Of a DNA stretch of 64,000 bases, positions 8,546 through 16,477 are shown piece after piece. The position numbers and the translations under genes are program-made. Position 1 is the stretch's first letter; every line of letters begins with the position of its first letter. The notes below the pieces were generated by a model. It was not told where the DNA came from and did no database searches. It saw nothing but the letters and a program-made list of their open reading frames with translations. Origin of the DNA: Paenirhizobium cremeum (GTDB taxonomy: Bacteria > Pseudomonadota > Alphaproteobacteria > Rhizobiales > Rhizobiaceae); NCBI RefSeq assembly GCF_022884085.1, contig NZ_JAGGCS010000006.1, positions 101,531 through 165,530 of the forward strand. Reading direction: 5' to 3'.

Positions 8546-8909
8546 TTTGTATTTCCCTTGTTGTTGAACTCCGCAAAGTTTTTGCGTGGCGGGGCTTAAG
8601 CATGGGAAAAAATGGCAAAAACGTGCCTCATGTCGATCACGTAACATTACAGACTGTAACATTCGTGATTACGCAACTCGAATCGTCGAATTAACGGTTT
8701 ATAAATAATCCAGAAAAAATCGTTTATTTACAGGCGATAAATGGAATGGAATTTCAGGTGAATCCCAAAATGAAGCGATCACGAAGAAAATCGCGCAAAA
8801 AAAATCCGCCACGCCATATTTGCCGCCCTAATTATGGTGATTCAGGGGCGAGCGTCTCTATCGACACTCTCTCAGCGTGTGGTCAACCGGGGTAAACGAG
8901 GCCCGCAGC
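8546..8909. other. AT-rich intergenic stretch upstream of the rlpA-like gene
   Basis: 364 bp without a credible gene. The part nearest rlpA holds two direct copies of GTAACATT (8641-8648 and 8656-8663), and between them a perfect 6-1-6 palindrome TTACAG-A-CTGTAA (8647-8659). The middle part (8690-8800) is markedly AT-rich compared with the rest of the window. It is the likely promoter and control region of the rlpA-like gene, and it also separates that gene from the 3' end of the epimerase gene. No terminator hairpin with a T-run was recognised. Confidence 0.5.
8647..8659. promoter_or_regulatory. candidate operator palindrome TTACAGACTGTAA
   Basis: A perfect 13-bp inverted repeat about 100 bp upstream of the rlpA-like start, flanked by direct GTAACATT repeats 15 bp apart. 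It has the size and symmetry of a dimeric regulator site. The cognate factor is unknown and the call rests on symmetry alone. Confidence 0.35.
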
Positions 8910-9791
8910 TTATTTGTTCCAGCGGTTTTTGGACCACATCTCGGCGAGCGATATCCGGTAATCCGGGTATTGGAACCGGAAGCCGAGTGAGCGGATACGG
9001 GCGTTGGAAACCCGTTTGTTCTCGCCGTAGAATGACCGCGCCATCGGCGTCAGTTCCGCTGTCTCGAAAGGCTGCTCGGCCGGCGGCTCCACGCCCATCA
9101 ACCTCGCCGCCTCGGAAACGACATCCTGCGGGGGGCAGGGCTCGCTGTCGGTGACATTATATATGCCGCCAATACGTCGCTCGCCGAGGAATGCCGCAGC
9201 CGCCGCGATGTCTTCCACCCGGATGCGGTTGAACACCTGGTCCTTCTTTATAAGGCGGCGGGCGGTGCCATTGGCGAGATTGACGAAGGCGTTGCGGCCC
9301 GGGCCGTAGATACCGGAAAGCCGGAGAATGGCGAGCGGCAGGCCGGAGGCCTTGGCCAGCGACTGCCAGGCCTGTTCCGCCTCCACCCGTTCGACGGAAC
9401 GCTGTGACACGGGCTTGGCTGGCGTTTCTTCGTCCACCCAGGCGCCGCCATGGTCGCCATAGACGCCGACAGTGGAAAGATAGGAGACCCATTCGAGCGA
9501 AGGCATGGTTTCCGAAAGCGGCGTGCCGCCCAGCAGGCGGAGAAGCGGATCGCCGTCGCGGCCCGGCGCGATCGACTGGACCAGATGCGTGACGGTGGCG
9601 AATTCGCTCCTCAGTTCATCGGTCAGCGTCGTGCCGTCGAAGAGAAGGGGGCGGATGCCGGATGCGGAAAGTGCCACTGCCTTTTCAGGGCTGCGGGTGG
9701 TGCCGGAGACCTCATGGCCTTGGGACGCCGCGAGCGCGCCGATTGCCTTGCCGGAATAGCCCGCGCCGAAGATCATCATATGCATCGTCAT
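8910..9791 (-). CDS. SDR-family NAD(P)-dependent epimerase-like oxidoreductase (YeeZ-like)
   Basis: A 293-residue extended short-chain dehydrogenase fold protein. The N-terminal Rossmann motif is MIFGAGYSGKAIGALAASQG, and a catalytic-site region reads YLSTVGVYGDHGG with LRLSGIYGPGRNAF further on. The YxxxK tyrosine is not cleanly present: the expected site reads SVERVEAEQAW, so classical epimerase chemistry is uncertain, as in the E. coli YeeZ group. It is 6 bp downstream of queG in the same direction, and the pair probably belongs to a GST-queG-SDR transcript. The natural substrate is unknown. Confidence 0.75.
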   Translation of the reverse strand: MTMHMMIFGAGYSGKAIGALAASQGHEVSGTTRSPEKAVALSASGIRPLLFDGTTLTDELRSEFATVTHLVQSIAPGRDGDPLLRLLGGTPLSETMPSLEWVSYLSTVGVYGDHGGAWVDEETPAKPVSQRSVERVEAEQAWQSLAKASGLPLAILRLSGIYGPGRNAFVNLANGTARRLIKKDQVFNRIRVEDIAAAAAFLGERRIGGIYNVTDSEPCPPQDVVSEAARLMGVEPPAEQPFETAELTPMARSFYGENKRVSNARIRSLGFRFQYPDYRISLAEMWSKNRWNK

Positions 9792-9797
9792 TGTCCC

Positions 9798-10943
9798 TCA
9801 ATTCCATTCCTGCCGCACGTCTGCGTCTTCTTCTATATGCAGCCGCGTTTCCCGCAGCATCTTGAACGTCTCCGTCGGCAGCAGGCGTGAAAGCGCCCAG
9901 ACTGCCATTCCGCGCACCTCCGCCGCCTCGTCGTCCATGAGGGTAAAACAGATGTCGGCGAACTCCGCGCTGCCGGAATTGCCGGCAGCGATCAGACAGT
10001 TACGGATGAAGCGGTTGCGGCCGATGCGCTTCACCGGCGAGCCGCTGAAGAAGGTGCGGAACGTGGCGTCATCGAGAGAGAGGAGGAAGCGCAGTTCTGG
10101 CTCCAGGAGATCTTCGCGCGCCTTCAGCTTCATCTCGCTCGCTTCCTGGGCGAACTTGTTCCACGGGCAGGCGGCGAGACAGTCGTCGCAACCATAGATC
10201 CGGTTGCCGAAGGCCGGCCGCAGTTCCCTCGCGACGATACCCTTGTGTTCGATGGTCAGATAGGAAATGCAGCGCCGTGCATCGATCTGGTAGGGTGCCG
10301 GAAAGGCATCCGTCGGGCAGGCGTCAAGGCAGGCGCGGCAGGAGCCGCAGTGATCGATCTCGGGCGTGTCGATATCGAGTTCGGCGGTGGTGAACAGGCT
10401 TCCGAGGAAAAGCCAGGAGCCGAATTCGCGGCTGACCAGATTGGTGTGCTTGCCCTGCCAGCCGAGCCCGGCTGCCGCTGCCAGCGGCTTTTCCATCACG
10501 GGCGCGGTATCGACGAAGACCTTCACGTCAGCGCCGGCCCGCGCGGCAAAGCGCGTGGCAACCTCCTTCAGCCTGCCTTTCATCACATCATGGTAATCGC
10601 GGTTGCGCGCATAGACTGAAATGGCGCCCTTGTCCGGTTTGGCCTGCAAGGCGCGGGGGTCCTCGTCCGGCCCGTAATTCAGCCCGAACATCACGACTGA
10701 GTGGACCTCGCTCCACAATATACGGGGATCGGCGCGCCGCGCCTGCGTTTCCGCCATCCAGGCCATGGTGCCATGTCGGCCCGCTGCGATGAAGGCGGCG
10801 AGTCGTTCCGGCGCTTCCGGTATCGAATCGGGCGGGGTGATGCGGCAGACGGAAAACCCCTGCGCTGCCGCCTCACTCTTCAGGAATGCCGTCAGGCCGG
10901 CGCGCCGCCTGTCATTCCGCTCGTCGGGTGCAGGCGCAGCCAT
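9798..10943 (-). CDS. queG: epoxyqueuosine reductase
   Basis: A 381-residue cobalamin-dependent iron-sulfur enzyme that converts epoxyqueuosine to queuosine at position 34 of GUN-anticodon tRNAs, the last step of queuosine synthesis. Two ferredoxin-like cysteine clusters are present: [16 protein letters not shown] near residues 195-210 and [14 protein letters not shown] near 245-258. [13 protein letters not shown] in between and [16 protein letters not shown] earlier are also family-typical, and the C-terminus shows a HEAT-like tail. It lies 10 bp after the GST gene and 6 bp before the SDR gene. No other queuosine genes are in the window. Confidence 0.95.
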   Translation of the reverse strand: MAAPAPDERNDRRRAGLTAFLKSEAAAQGFSVCRITPPDSIPEAPERLAAFIAAGRHGTMAWMAETQARRADPRILWSEVHSVVMFGLNYGPDEDPRALQAKPDKGAISVYARNRDYHDVMKGRLKEVATRFAARAGADVKVFVDTAPVMEKPLAAAAGLGWQGKHTNLVSREFGSWLFLGSLFTTAELDIDTPEIDHCGSCRACLDACPTDAFPAPYQIDARRCISYLTIEHKGIVARELRPAFGNRIYGCDDCLAACPWNKFAQEASEMKLKAREDLLEPELRFLLSLDDATFRTFFSGSPVKRIGRNRFIRNCLIAAGNSGSAEFADICFTLMDDEAAEVRGMAVWALSRLLPTETFKMLRETRLHIEEDADVRQEWN

Positions 10944-10953
10944 GCCGGCCTCG

Positions 10954-11646
10954 TCAGAAATCGAGGTCCGCGTAATGCGAGACCGGGGTGAGGCCGCGCA
11001 CCCGCTCGGCCAGCAGCGGACGGAAGGATGGGCGCGATTTCAGGCGCTGATACCATTCCTTGGCGATCGGGAATTCTGACCACTCTATTTCACCCAGATA
11101 GTCGAGCACCGAGATCGCCGATGCGGCGGCAAGGTCGGCATAGCTCAGCCGGTCACCGGCAAGCCATGTGCGGGAGCCCGCGAGCCAGCTCAGATATTTC
11201 ATGTGCTGGCGGATATTGGTGCGCGCGGTCCGCAGGATCTTGGAGTCCGGTGCGCCGCCGCCGAGCCCGTTCGGGATCAGCAGCTTGTGAACCCGCTCGC
11301 GCACCAGCGGCTTGGTGACGTCATGCTCCATCTTCTGGAGGAACCATTCCGTCAGCCGGCGGATTTCTGCCCTCTGGAAAGGGTCTTCGGCCAGCAGCCG
11401 GCGGTCACGTTTCAGCACGCCATGGGTTTCGTCCAGGAATTCGCTGATGACGGTCGCTCCGCAGAGCGTACGCATGTTGTCGTCGACATAAACCGGCAGA
11501 GTGCCGGCAGGATTGAGAGAAAGAAATTCCCGCCGCTTCTCCCAGGTCTGTTCCTCCACCAGGTCCACCTGGAAGCCGTATTCGGACAGCACCAGCCGGA
11601 TGAACCGGGACGCGGTGGACATGGGATGATGATACAACGTCGGCAT
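10954..11646 (-). CDS. glutathione S-transferase family protein
   Basis: A 230-residue protein with an N-terminal thioredoxin-like GST domain ([20 protein letters not shown], with a Ser in the usual glutathione-activating position; then [12 protein letters not shown] with the cis-proline, and [12 protein letters not shown]) and an all-helical C-terminal domain ([20 protein letters not shown], the N-capping-box region). I use the ATG at 11646 (MPTLYHHP) because it matches the usual GST start; the open frame extends 12 codons further. The substrate is unknown. It is the first gene of a likely GST-queG-SDR unit, divergent from uppP. Confidence 0.85.
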   Translation of the reverse strand: MPTLYHHPMSTASRFIRLVLSEYGFQVDLVEEQTWEKRREFLSLNPAGTLPVYVDDNMRTLCGATVISEFLDETHGVLKRDRRLLAEDPFQRAEIRRLTEWFLQKMEHDVTKPLVRERVHKLLIPNGLGGGAPDSKILRTARTNIRQHMKYLSWLAGSRTWLAGDRLSYADLAAASAISVLDYLGEIEWSEFPIAKEWYQRLKSRPSFRPLLAERVRGLTPVSHYADLDF

Positions 11647-11787
11647 TGCTACTCGAATTCTATGGCTGTTGGATTCCGGCATGACGCGTATAGCGGCTGG
11701 TCATGACCACGGCTTCCAAGCTATATGAGCTTGGTTCGCGCAATACAAGCAAATCGCTCTCTTGTCCCTCCCCCTCAAGGAATCACC

Positions 11788-12594
11788 ATGGAAGATCAAT
11801 CCATTCTCAGCGCGCTTTTCCTTGGCCTGATTGAAGGCCTCACGGAGTTCATCCCGGTTTCCTCCACCGCGCATGTGCTGCTCGCAGGCCATTTCCTTGG
11901 CTTCAAATCGCCGGGAAACACCTTTGCCGTGCTGATCCAGCTCGGCGCCATCCTCGCCATCCTGAGCGTCTATTTCCGCAAGCTTTTCCTGATCGCCATC
12001 GGCCTGCCGTCGGACCCTTCCAGCCGCCGCTTCGTCCTGTCGATCCTGGTCGCCTTCCTTCCGGCGGCGGTGATCGGCGCGTTGGCCCACGATTTCATCA
12101 AGTCGGTGTTGTTCGAGACCCCTGCACTGATGTGCGTCACCCTGATCCTCGGTGGGATCGTGCTGCTGTGGGTCGACCGCATGCATTTCACGCCCAGGTA
12201 CAAGAACGCACTGACCTATCCCCTGCCGCTCGCTTTCAAGATCGGTCTCTGCCAGTGTGTGGCGATGATCCCGGGCGTTTCCCGGTCGGGCGCGACCATC
12301 GTCGGTTCGCTGCTGCTTGGCGCCGACAAGCGCTCCGCTGCGGAATTTTCCTTCTTCCTGGCCATGCCGACCATGGTCGGCGCCTTCACGCTGGATCTCT
12401 ACAAGAACAGGAATTCGCTGAGCTTCGACGACGGCGCGATCATCGCGATCGGCTTTATTGCGGCATTCGTTTCGGCTCTGCTGGTGGTCCGTGCATTGCT
12501 CGATTTCGTATCGAGGCGGGGTTATGCGCCGTTCGCATGGTGGCGTATCGCCGTCGGCGGCATCGGGCTGGTGGCCCTGGCGCTCGGTTACTGA
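11788..12594 (+). CDS. uppP: undecaprenyl-diphosphatase (BacA type)
   Basis: A 268-residue polytopic inner-membrane enzyme that dephosphorylates undecaprenyl pyrophosphate, recycling the lipid carrier for peptidoglycan and O-antigen; overexpression gives bacitracin resistance. Both family motifs are clear: [15 protein letters not shown] near residues 15-29 (catalytic Glu-rich helix) and [13 protein letters not shown] near 165-177. About eight hydrophobic helices follow. The ATG at 11788 has AAGGAATCACC ahead of it; an upstream in-frame ATG at 11725 would add 21 residues not typical of the family. A strong terminator follows the stop. Confidence 0.95.
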   Translation: MEDQSILSALFLGLIEGLTEFIPVSSTAHVLLAGHFLGFKSPGNTFAVLIQLGAILAILSVYFRKLFLIAIGLPSDPSSRRFVLSILVAFLPAAVIGALAHDFIKSVLFETPALMCVTLILGGIVLLWVDRMHFTPRYKNALTYPLPLAFKIGLCQCVAMIPGVSRSGATIVGSLLLGADKRSAAEFSFFLAMPTMVGAFTLDLYKNRNSLSFDDGAIIAIGFIAAFVSALLVVRALLDFVSRRGYAPFAWWRIAVGGIGLVALALGY

Positions 12595-12615
12595 CCGGGC
12601 GGTTCTCCAAACAGC

Positions 12616-12643
12616 AAAGGCCGGGCAAATGTCCGGCCTTTTT
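12616..12643 (+). terminator. intrinsic terminator after uppP
   Basis: AAAGGCCGG (12616-12624) pairs with CCGGCCTTT (12633-12641) and the arm runs into a T-tract. It lies 21 bp beyond the uppP stop and can also serve the small secreted-protein gene converging from the other strand. Confidence 0.85.
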
Positions 12644-12666
12644 CATAGGGAATATGAGAAGCAGGC

Positions 12667-12825
12667 TTACTGGGTTACGGCGATGGAGCCGGTGCTGCAG
12701 GGGTCGACGCCGTAGGCAGGAGCGCAGTTGCCCTTGCGGGCAGCTACTGTCGAAGGTGCCACGAAAGATCCGGCGAGGATCACCAGTGCCGCACACGCAA
12801 AAAACAGTGCGATAGACTTACCCAT
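12667..12825 (-). CDS. 52-residue secreted peptide precursor, function unknown
   Basis: The ATG at 12825 follows an AGAGG ribosome-binding site and opens a strong signal peptide (MGKSIALFFACAALVILAG) with a likely cleavage near APSTVAA. The predicted mature product is only about 22 residues, with two cysteines spaced nine apart (NCAPAYGVDPCSTG), enough for one disulfide. Its 3' end faces the uppP terminator and a separate hairpin lies upstream of it, so it seems to be its own transcription unit. I do not recognise a family. It could be a small envelope or stress peptide, or a chance ORF, although the good start, the signal peptide and the bracketing hairpins argue that it is real. Confidence 0.6.
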   Translation of the reverse strand: MGKSIALFFACAALVILAGSFVAPSTVAARKGNCAPAYGVDPCSTGSIAVTQ

Positions 12826-12949
12826 GAAGAGGCCTCTTGAGAATGATGCTGTGATTCGTCGCCGATCAGGTTGCAAGGCGAGAACAGGTGGACTGTTTAC
12901 GCATTGCCGATACGCTCATCAATAGAAGATCTTGCTGAATTCCCGGTTA

Positions 12950-13026
12950 ACGCAGCTATTTTACCGCTGCGTCTTTTGTGCAACGCTGGGATGGGCAAAA
13001 TTGCCCGTGGCTGCCCTCAGGCAGCC
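12950..13026 (-). terminator. tandem hairpins downstream of the NDUFA9-like gene
   Basis: Reading the reverse strand, GGCTGCC-TGAG-GGCAGCC (13009-13026) places the stop codon of the NDUFA9-like gene in a hairpin loop. GGGCA-N4-TGCCC follows, and then ACGCAGC (12950-12956) paired with GCTGCGT (12966-12972). The last stem runs into CTTTTG on the forward strand. This is a probable termination region between the oxidoreductase gene and the small peptide gene. Confidence 0.55.
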
Positions 13027-13997
13027 TTTCCGGCACCGTTGAACTGGCCGTGGGGACGGTAGCGCACGAGGTAGGTCGGCAGGATCGAGGTCAGCGCCAC
13101 GGGATTGATTCCCATGCCTTCGAGAGTGCGGCCGTCGGCCTTGGCGGCGTCGGAAACCACATTGTCCACCTTCAGGAGCTTGACCTGGTCGCTGGTGAGC
13201 GCCGGCTTGACGAAAGGGATCGAGGACGAGATGGAGCCGATCAGCGAGGCAACGGCAAAGGGCATCGGAATGAAGGGACGCTTGCGGTCGATGACCTCAA
13301 GGATGGTCTCGAGGCACTGGCGGAAGGTCAGCACATCCTTGCCGCCGAGTTCGTAGATCTTGCCGCGAGCGAGCTTGCCGTCCACGGAGCGGGCGATCGC
13401 CTCGGCGACGTCTTCCACATGAACGGGCTGGAATCGCGTCTTGCCGCCGCCGATCAGCGGCAGGAAAGGCAGACGCTGGGCCATGCCGGCGAACTTGTTG
13501 AAGAAGCCGTCTTCCTGTCCGAAGATGATGGAGGGGCGCATGATGACGGCATCGGGCAGGATCGAGAAGATCGCGGCTTCAGCCTTGCCCTTGGTGGAGG
13601 CATATGACGACGGCGAGTTGGCATCGGCCCCGATGGCCGAAACATGGGTGAGCTTGGCTCCGGCGGCGCGGGCGGCCTCCGCCACGGCGCGGGCACCGAA
13701 TTCCTGGACGGCGTCGAAGCTGTTGCGGCCGCTTTCGAACAGGATGCCGACGCAGTTCACCACATAATCGGCGCCCTGAACCGCAGCGTCGATGGAGGCG
13801 CGATAGCGAAGGTTTGCCTGGGTGAAGGAAATCTGCCCGACATTGCCGAGCGGCTGCAGGTGGAAGGCGAGGTCCGGACGGCGCACCGCAACCCGGATAC
13901 GGTAGCCGCGACGCGCCAGAGCCCTGACGACATGCCTCCCGACGAAGCCCGATCCCCCAAACACGGTGACGAGCGGCGGCAGGTTGGACAGGGTCAT
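13017..13997 (-). CDS. complex I NDUFA9-like NAD(P)-binding protein
   Basis: A 326-residue atypical SDR protein related to the NDUFA9/39-kDa accessory subunit of mitochondrial complex I, widespread in alphaproteobacteria. The nucleotide-binding loop is VFGGSGFVGRHVVRALARRG near the N-terminus, followed by VNCVGILFE, HVSAIGADANSPSSYASTKG (with the YxxxK-like Tyr/Lys) and MRPSIIFGQEDGFFNKFAGM. I prefer the ATG at 13997 because GGAG precedes it at the right spacing; the ATG at 14009 lacks one. It may help assemble or stabilise NADH dehydrogenase or act in quinone metabolism; the sequence does not decide. Confidence 0.82.
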   Translation of the reverse strand: MTLSNLPPLVTVFGGSGFVGRHVVRALARRGYRIRVAVRRPDLAFHLQPLGNVGQISFTQANLRYRASIDAAVQGADYVVNCVGILFESGRNSFDAVQEFGARAVAEAARAAGAKLTHVSAIGADANSPSSYASTKGKAEAAIFSILPDAVIMRPSIIFGQEDGFFNKFAGMAQRLPFLPLIGGGKTRFQPVHVEDVAEAIARSVDGKLARGKIYELGGKDVLTFRQCLETILEVIDRKRPFIPMPFAVASLIGSISSSIPFVKPALTSDQVKLLKVDNVVSDAAKADGRTLEGMGINPVALTSILPTYLVRYRPHGQFNGAGKAA

Positions 13998-14110
13998 GAT
14001 GGGCTCCATGAAAAGGCTGGCGCGGAATGCGTTGTGGTCTTTGCGTCTCTTAGCCGAATCCCTTTGTCAGCGAAAGGGCCAACCTCCGCCATTGCATGCT
14101 TCCGATGGTC

Positions 14111-14398
14111 TCATGCGCCTTCGACGACGACCATCTCCGCATCGGCCACTTCCTGGCGGATCTTGGCGGCGATCTGGTATTCCGGCGAGTTGTAGCAGTC
14201 GACGGCAGCTTGGTGGGACGGAAACTCGATCACCACGTTGCGGGCGCGGGCCTTGCCCTCGAGTTCCGTGAACGCACCGCCCCGGGCGAGGAACTTCGCG
14301 CCGTATTTCTCGAACGCGGGCTTGGCGGCGGCGACATAATCCTTGTAGCGCTCGGGATCACGAATATCGACACGGGCGATCCAGTAACCTTTGGGCAT
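14111..14398 (-). CDS. DUF1330 domain protein
   Basis: A 95-residue ferredoxin-like (dimeric alpha-beta barrel) protein of the DUF1330 family. It begins MPKGYWIARVDIRDPERYKD, continues KYGAKFLARGGAF and VVIEFPSHQAAVDCYNSPEY, all standard for the family, and its whole length is the domain. A GGGAGAGA site precedes the ATG. Members are structurally close to antibiotic biosynthesis monooxygenases, but no reaction is established. It stands 72 bp after the pyrF stop in the same direction, a frequent neighbour arrangement, and may be co-transcribed with pyrF. Confidence 0.88.
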   Translation of the reverse strand: MPKGYWIARVDIRDPERYKDYVAAAKPAFEKYGAKFLARGGAFTELEGKARARNVVIEFPSHQAAVDCYNSPEYQIAAKIRQEVADAEMVVVEGA

Positions 14399-14470
14399 TT
14401 TCTCTCTCCCTGCTTGCGCCTTTCGCGCGATGATCTCGCTGATGTGATGCGTCTTCCCGTCCGACGCGCC

Positions 14471-15166
14471 TCAGGCGAAGGCCGCGTCCATTTCGGCGAG
14501 GATCGCACGGGCCGCTTCCTTGGGGTCGGGCGCTTTCACGATCGGTCGGGCGACGACGAGATGGCTGGAGCCCGCCTTCAAAGCATCGGAAGGCGTCATC
14601 ACCCGCTTCTGGTCGCCCTTGTCGGCGCCGGCCGGCCGGATGCCCGGGGTCACCAGTGCCATGTCCGGGCCGATGATCTTGCGCACGGCTGCGGCTTCTT
14701 CCGCCGAGCAGACGATACCGCCCATGCCGGCGATGCGCGCCTGTTCGGCGCGCTTCAGGACCAGCGTGTGGGGATCGTATTCGTAGCCGGCGTCGATCAG
14801 GTCCTGCTCGTCCATGGAGGTGAGCACGGTCACGCCGAGCAGGCAGAGGCCGGAGCCCCGGGCCGCCTCGACCGCTGCCCGCATTGCCTTCGGATAGGCG
14901 TGCAGCGTCAGCATCGACATGCCCATCTTCGCGATGTTCTCGACGCCTGAGGCAACCGTGTTGTCGATGTCGAGAAGCTTCATGTCGAGAAAGATCTTCT
15001 TGCCGCTGGCGGCAAGATCGCGGGCAAATTCAAGACCGCCTGCGAAGGCGAGCTGATAGCCGATCTTGTAGAAGAGGATGTCGTTCGCCAGCTTGTCGAC
15101 GATGGTTTCGGCCTCGCGGAGCGTCGGTACATCCAGTCCGACGATCAGGCGTTCACGTGCGCTCAA
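14471..15166 (-). CDS. pyrF: orotidine 5'-phosphate decarboxylase
   Basis: A 231-residue TIM-barrel enzyme that decarboxylates OMP to UMP, the final step of pyrimidine synthesis. It has [15 protein letters not shown] at the N-terminus, [16 protein letters not shown] near residue 60 (the catalytic DxKxxDI array) and [17 protein letters not shown] near 175 (phosphate-binding loop). The best start is a TTG at 15166: it gives the normal family length, has GGGAG eight bases upstream, and overlaps the TGA of the preceding histidine-phosphatase gene as TTGA. The longer ATG-started frame would add 46 residues of no family resemblance read through that gene. Confidence 0.95.
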   Translation of the reverse strand: MSARERLIVGLDVPTLREAETIVDKLANDILFYKIGYQLAFAGGLEFARDLAASGKKIFLDMKLLDIDNTVASGVENIAKMGMSMLTLHAYPKAMRAAVEAARGSGLCLLGVTVLTSMDEQDLIDAGYEYDPHTLVLKRAEQARIAGMGGIVCSAEEAAAVRKIIGPDMALVTPGIRPAGADKGDQKRVMTPSDALKAGSSHLVVARPIVKAPDPKEAARAILAEMDAAFA

Positions 15167-15753
15167 TGGTCCACTCCCTGCCAGTTTTCCATGGGCGTCC
15201 AGTCGCATGTGACGCGCCGATCCGCAAGGGAGAAGGCGAAAAGATTGCCGCCGCCGCCCGGCTGGTCCCGGTTGCGGGCGATAGGAAGGCCGGCAAGATG
15301 GCATTTCAGGAGAGTTCCGACGCCGCCATGGCCGACGAAGGCGATCGGACTTGAGGGGCCGTGCCCGTCAAGCGCGGTTTCGACGGCGCTCACGATCCGC
15401 CGTTGCGCATCCACTGCCTTTTCCCAGTCGCGAAAGCTCTCGCCGGGGTGTGCGAAAAACCAGTCGGCGGCCTTCTCGAATTCCTCGGGCGGCAGGAAGC
15501 CGGTGGCTGATCGGTCGTTTTCATGCATCGCTTCCACCGTTTCATAACCGATGCCTGTGGCCTCGGCCAGGATCGCGGCCGTTTCCATGGCCTTCACCTC
15601 GGCACTTGAAACGATGCGTCTCAGCTGGCGTACCCACGGGAGGGCCGAGGCGGCTCGCGCTCGCTGCGCTCCGATATCGGAAAGCCCCCACTGCGGAACG
15701 GGAACGTCAGGATCGATCCGGACCTGCGGATGGGTGATGTAGAGACCGAACAT
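15163..15753 (-). CDS. histidine-phosphatase-superfamily protein with altered RHG motif
   Basis: A 196-residue protein with the phosphoglycerate-mutase fold: [19 protein letters not shown] near residues 48-66, the E-containing region [12 protein letters not shown], and a C-terminal second-histidine motif [16 protein letters not shown]. The N-terminal catalytic motif, normally L-x-R-H-G, reads Y-I-T-H-P-Q, so the nucleophilic histidine (residue 8) stays but the arginine before it and the glycine after it are lost. It could be a weak or specialised phosphatase. It is translationally coupled to pyrF by a TTGA overlap and follows pmtA by 6 bp, suggesting a pmtA-phosphatase-pyrF transcript. Confidence 0.82.
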   Translation of the reverse strand: MFGLYITHPQVRIDPDVPVPQWGLSDIGAQRARAASALPWVRQLRRIVSSAEVKAMETAAILAEATGIGYETVEAMHENDRSATGFLPPEEFEKAADWFFAHPGESFRDWEKAVDAQRRIVSAVETALDGHGPSSPIAFVGHGGVGTLLKCHLAGLPIARNRDQPGGGGNLFAFSLADRRVTCDWTPMENWQGVDH

Positions 15754-15759
15754 CGCCGG

Positions 15760-16356
15760 TTATGCCCGGCGATAGACCCAGAGCTGGGCCGGCGGGATAT
15801 TGCGGACGATGAAGTCGTAATGCTGGATGTGATAGCGATGGGGACGCGCGATGATCGGTGAGACCGGACCATAGGAGATCTGCATGACGGGCCGGCCGGC
15901 GGGAATGCGGTCGAGCAGGTCTTCGAGCATGCTGATGCGCGCTTCCATGGGGAAATTGAGGAGCGGAACCGCAGAGACGACGGAATCGAATTTCTGTTCC
16001 GACAGTGCGCCGAGCGTTTTACCGAGGCTGAAGGCATCGCCATGAACGAAGCGGACCTTGGGGTAGGTCCGCGTCAGATGCTGGAAGAAATCCTCGGAAT
16101 ATTCGACAGAAACGATATCCTCGGGTTTCACGCCCCGGGCGAGGATCGCCTTGGTGATGACGCCCGTACCGGGTCCGAGCTCCAGCACCGGCAGGCCGGA
16201 GTGGACAGTATCGACAACGCTGGCCATGCGCCGCGCCGTGATCGACGAGGTGGGGGCGATGGCTCCGACCGTTTTCGGGCCCTGCATCATGCCCTTGAAG
16301 AACCGGATTTCGTCGTCGAACTTTTTCTCGAACCGCTCTTTCAAGCGCAATGCCAT
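15760..16356 (-). CDS. pmtA: phosphatidylethanolamine N-methyltransferase, Sinorhizobium type
   Basis: A 198-residue SAM-dependent enzyme that methylates phosphatidylethanolamine three times to phosphatidylcholine, a major rhizobial membrane lipid. The sequence shows the PmtA hallmarks: N-terminal MALRLKERFEKKFDDEIRFF (amphipathic, membrane-binding), GAIAPTSSITARRMAS, the SAM motif VLELGPGTGVITKAIL, and the C-terminal YHIQHYDFIVRNIPPAQLW. The ATG at 16356 has GGAGG seven bases upstream; a GTG two codons earlier is too close to the site. The relation to rRNA adenine dimethyltransferases explains possible misannotation as a generic methyltransferase. Confidence 0.9.
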   Translation of the reverse strand: MALRLKERFEKKFDDEIRFFKGMMQGPKTVGAIAPTSSITARRMASVVDTVHSGLPVLELGPGTGVITKAILARGVKPEDIVSVEYSEDFFQHLTRTYPKVRFVHGDAFSLGKTLGALSEQKFDSVVSAVPLLNFPMEARISMLEDLLDRIPAGRPVMQISYGPVSPIIARPHRYHIQHYDFIVRNIPPAQLWVYRRA

Positions 16357-16477
16357 TGCCACGCCTCCATGCCCAGCTTCAACCGCGGTTCATCCGCAGG
16401 CCGAATGTTGGATCAATGTGTCGCAAAAACAAGGCTTTTTGGCGCGGACGGATAAAAATCCAAAGGAATAGTTATCG

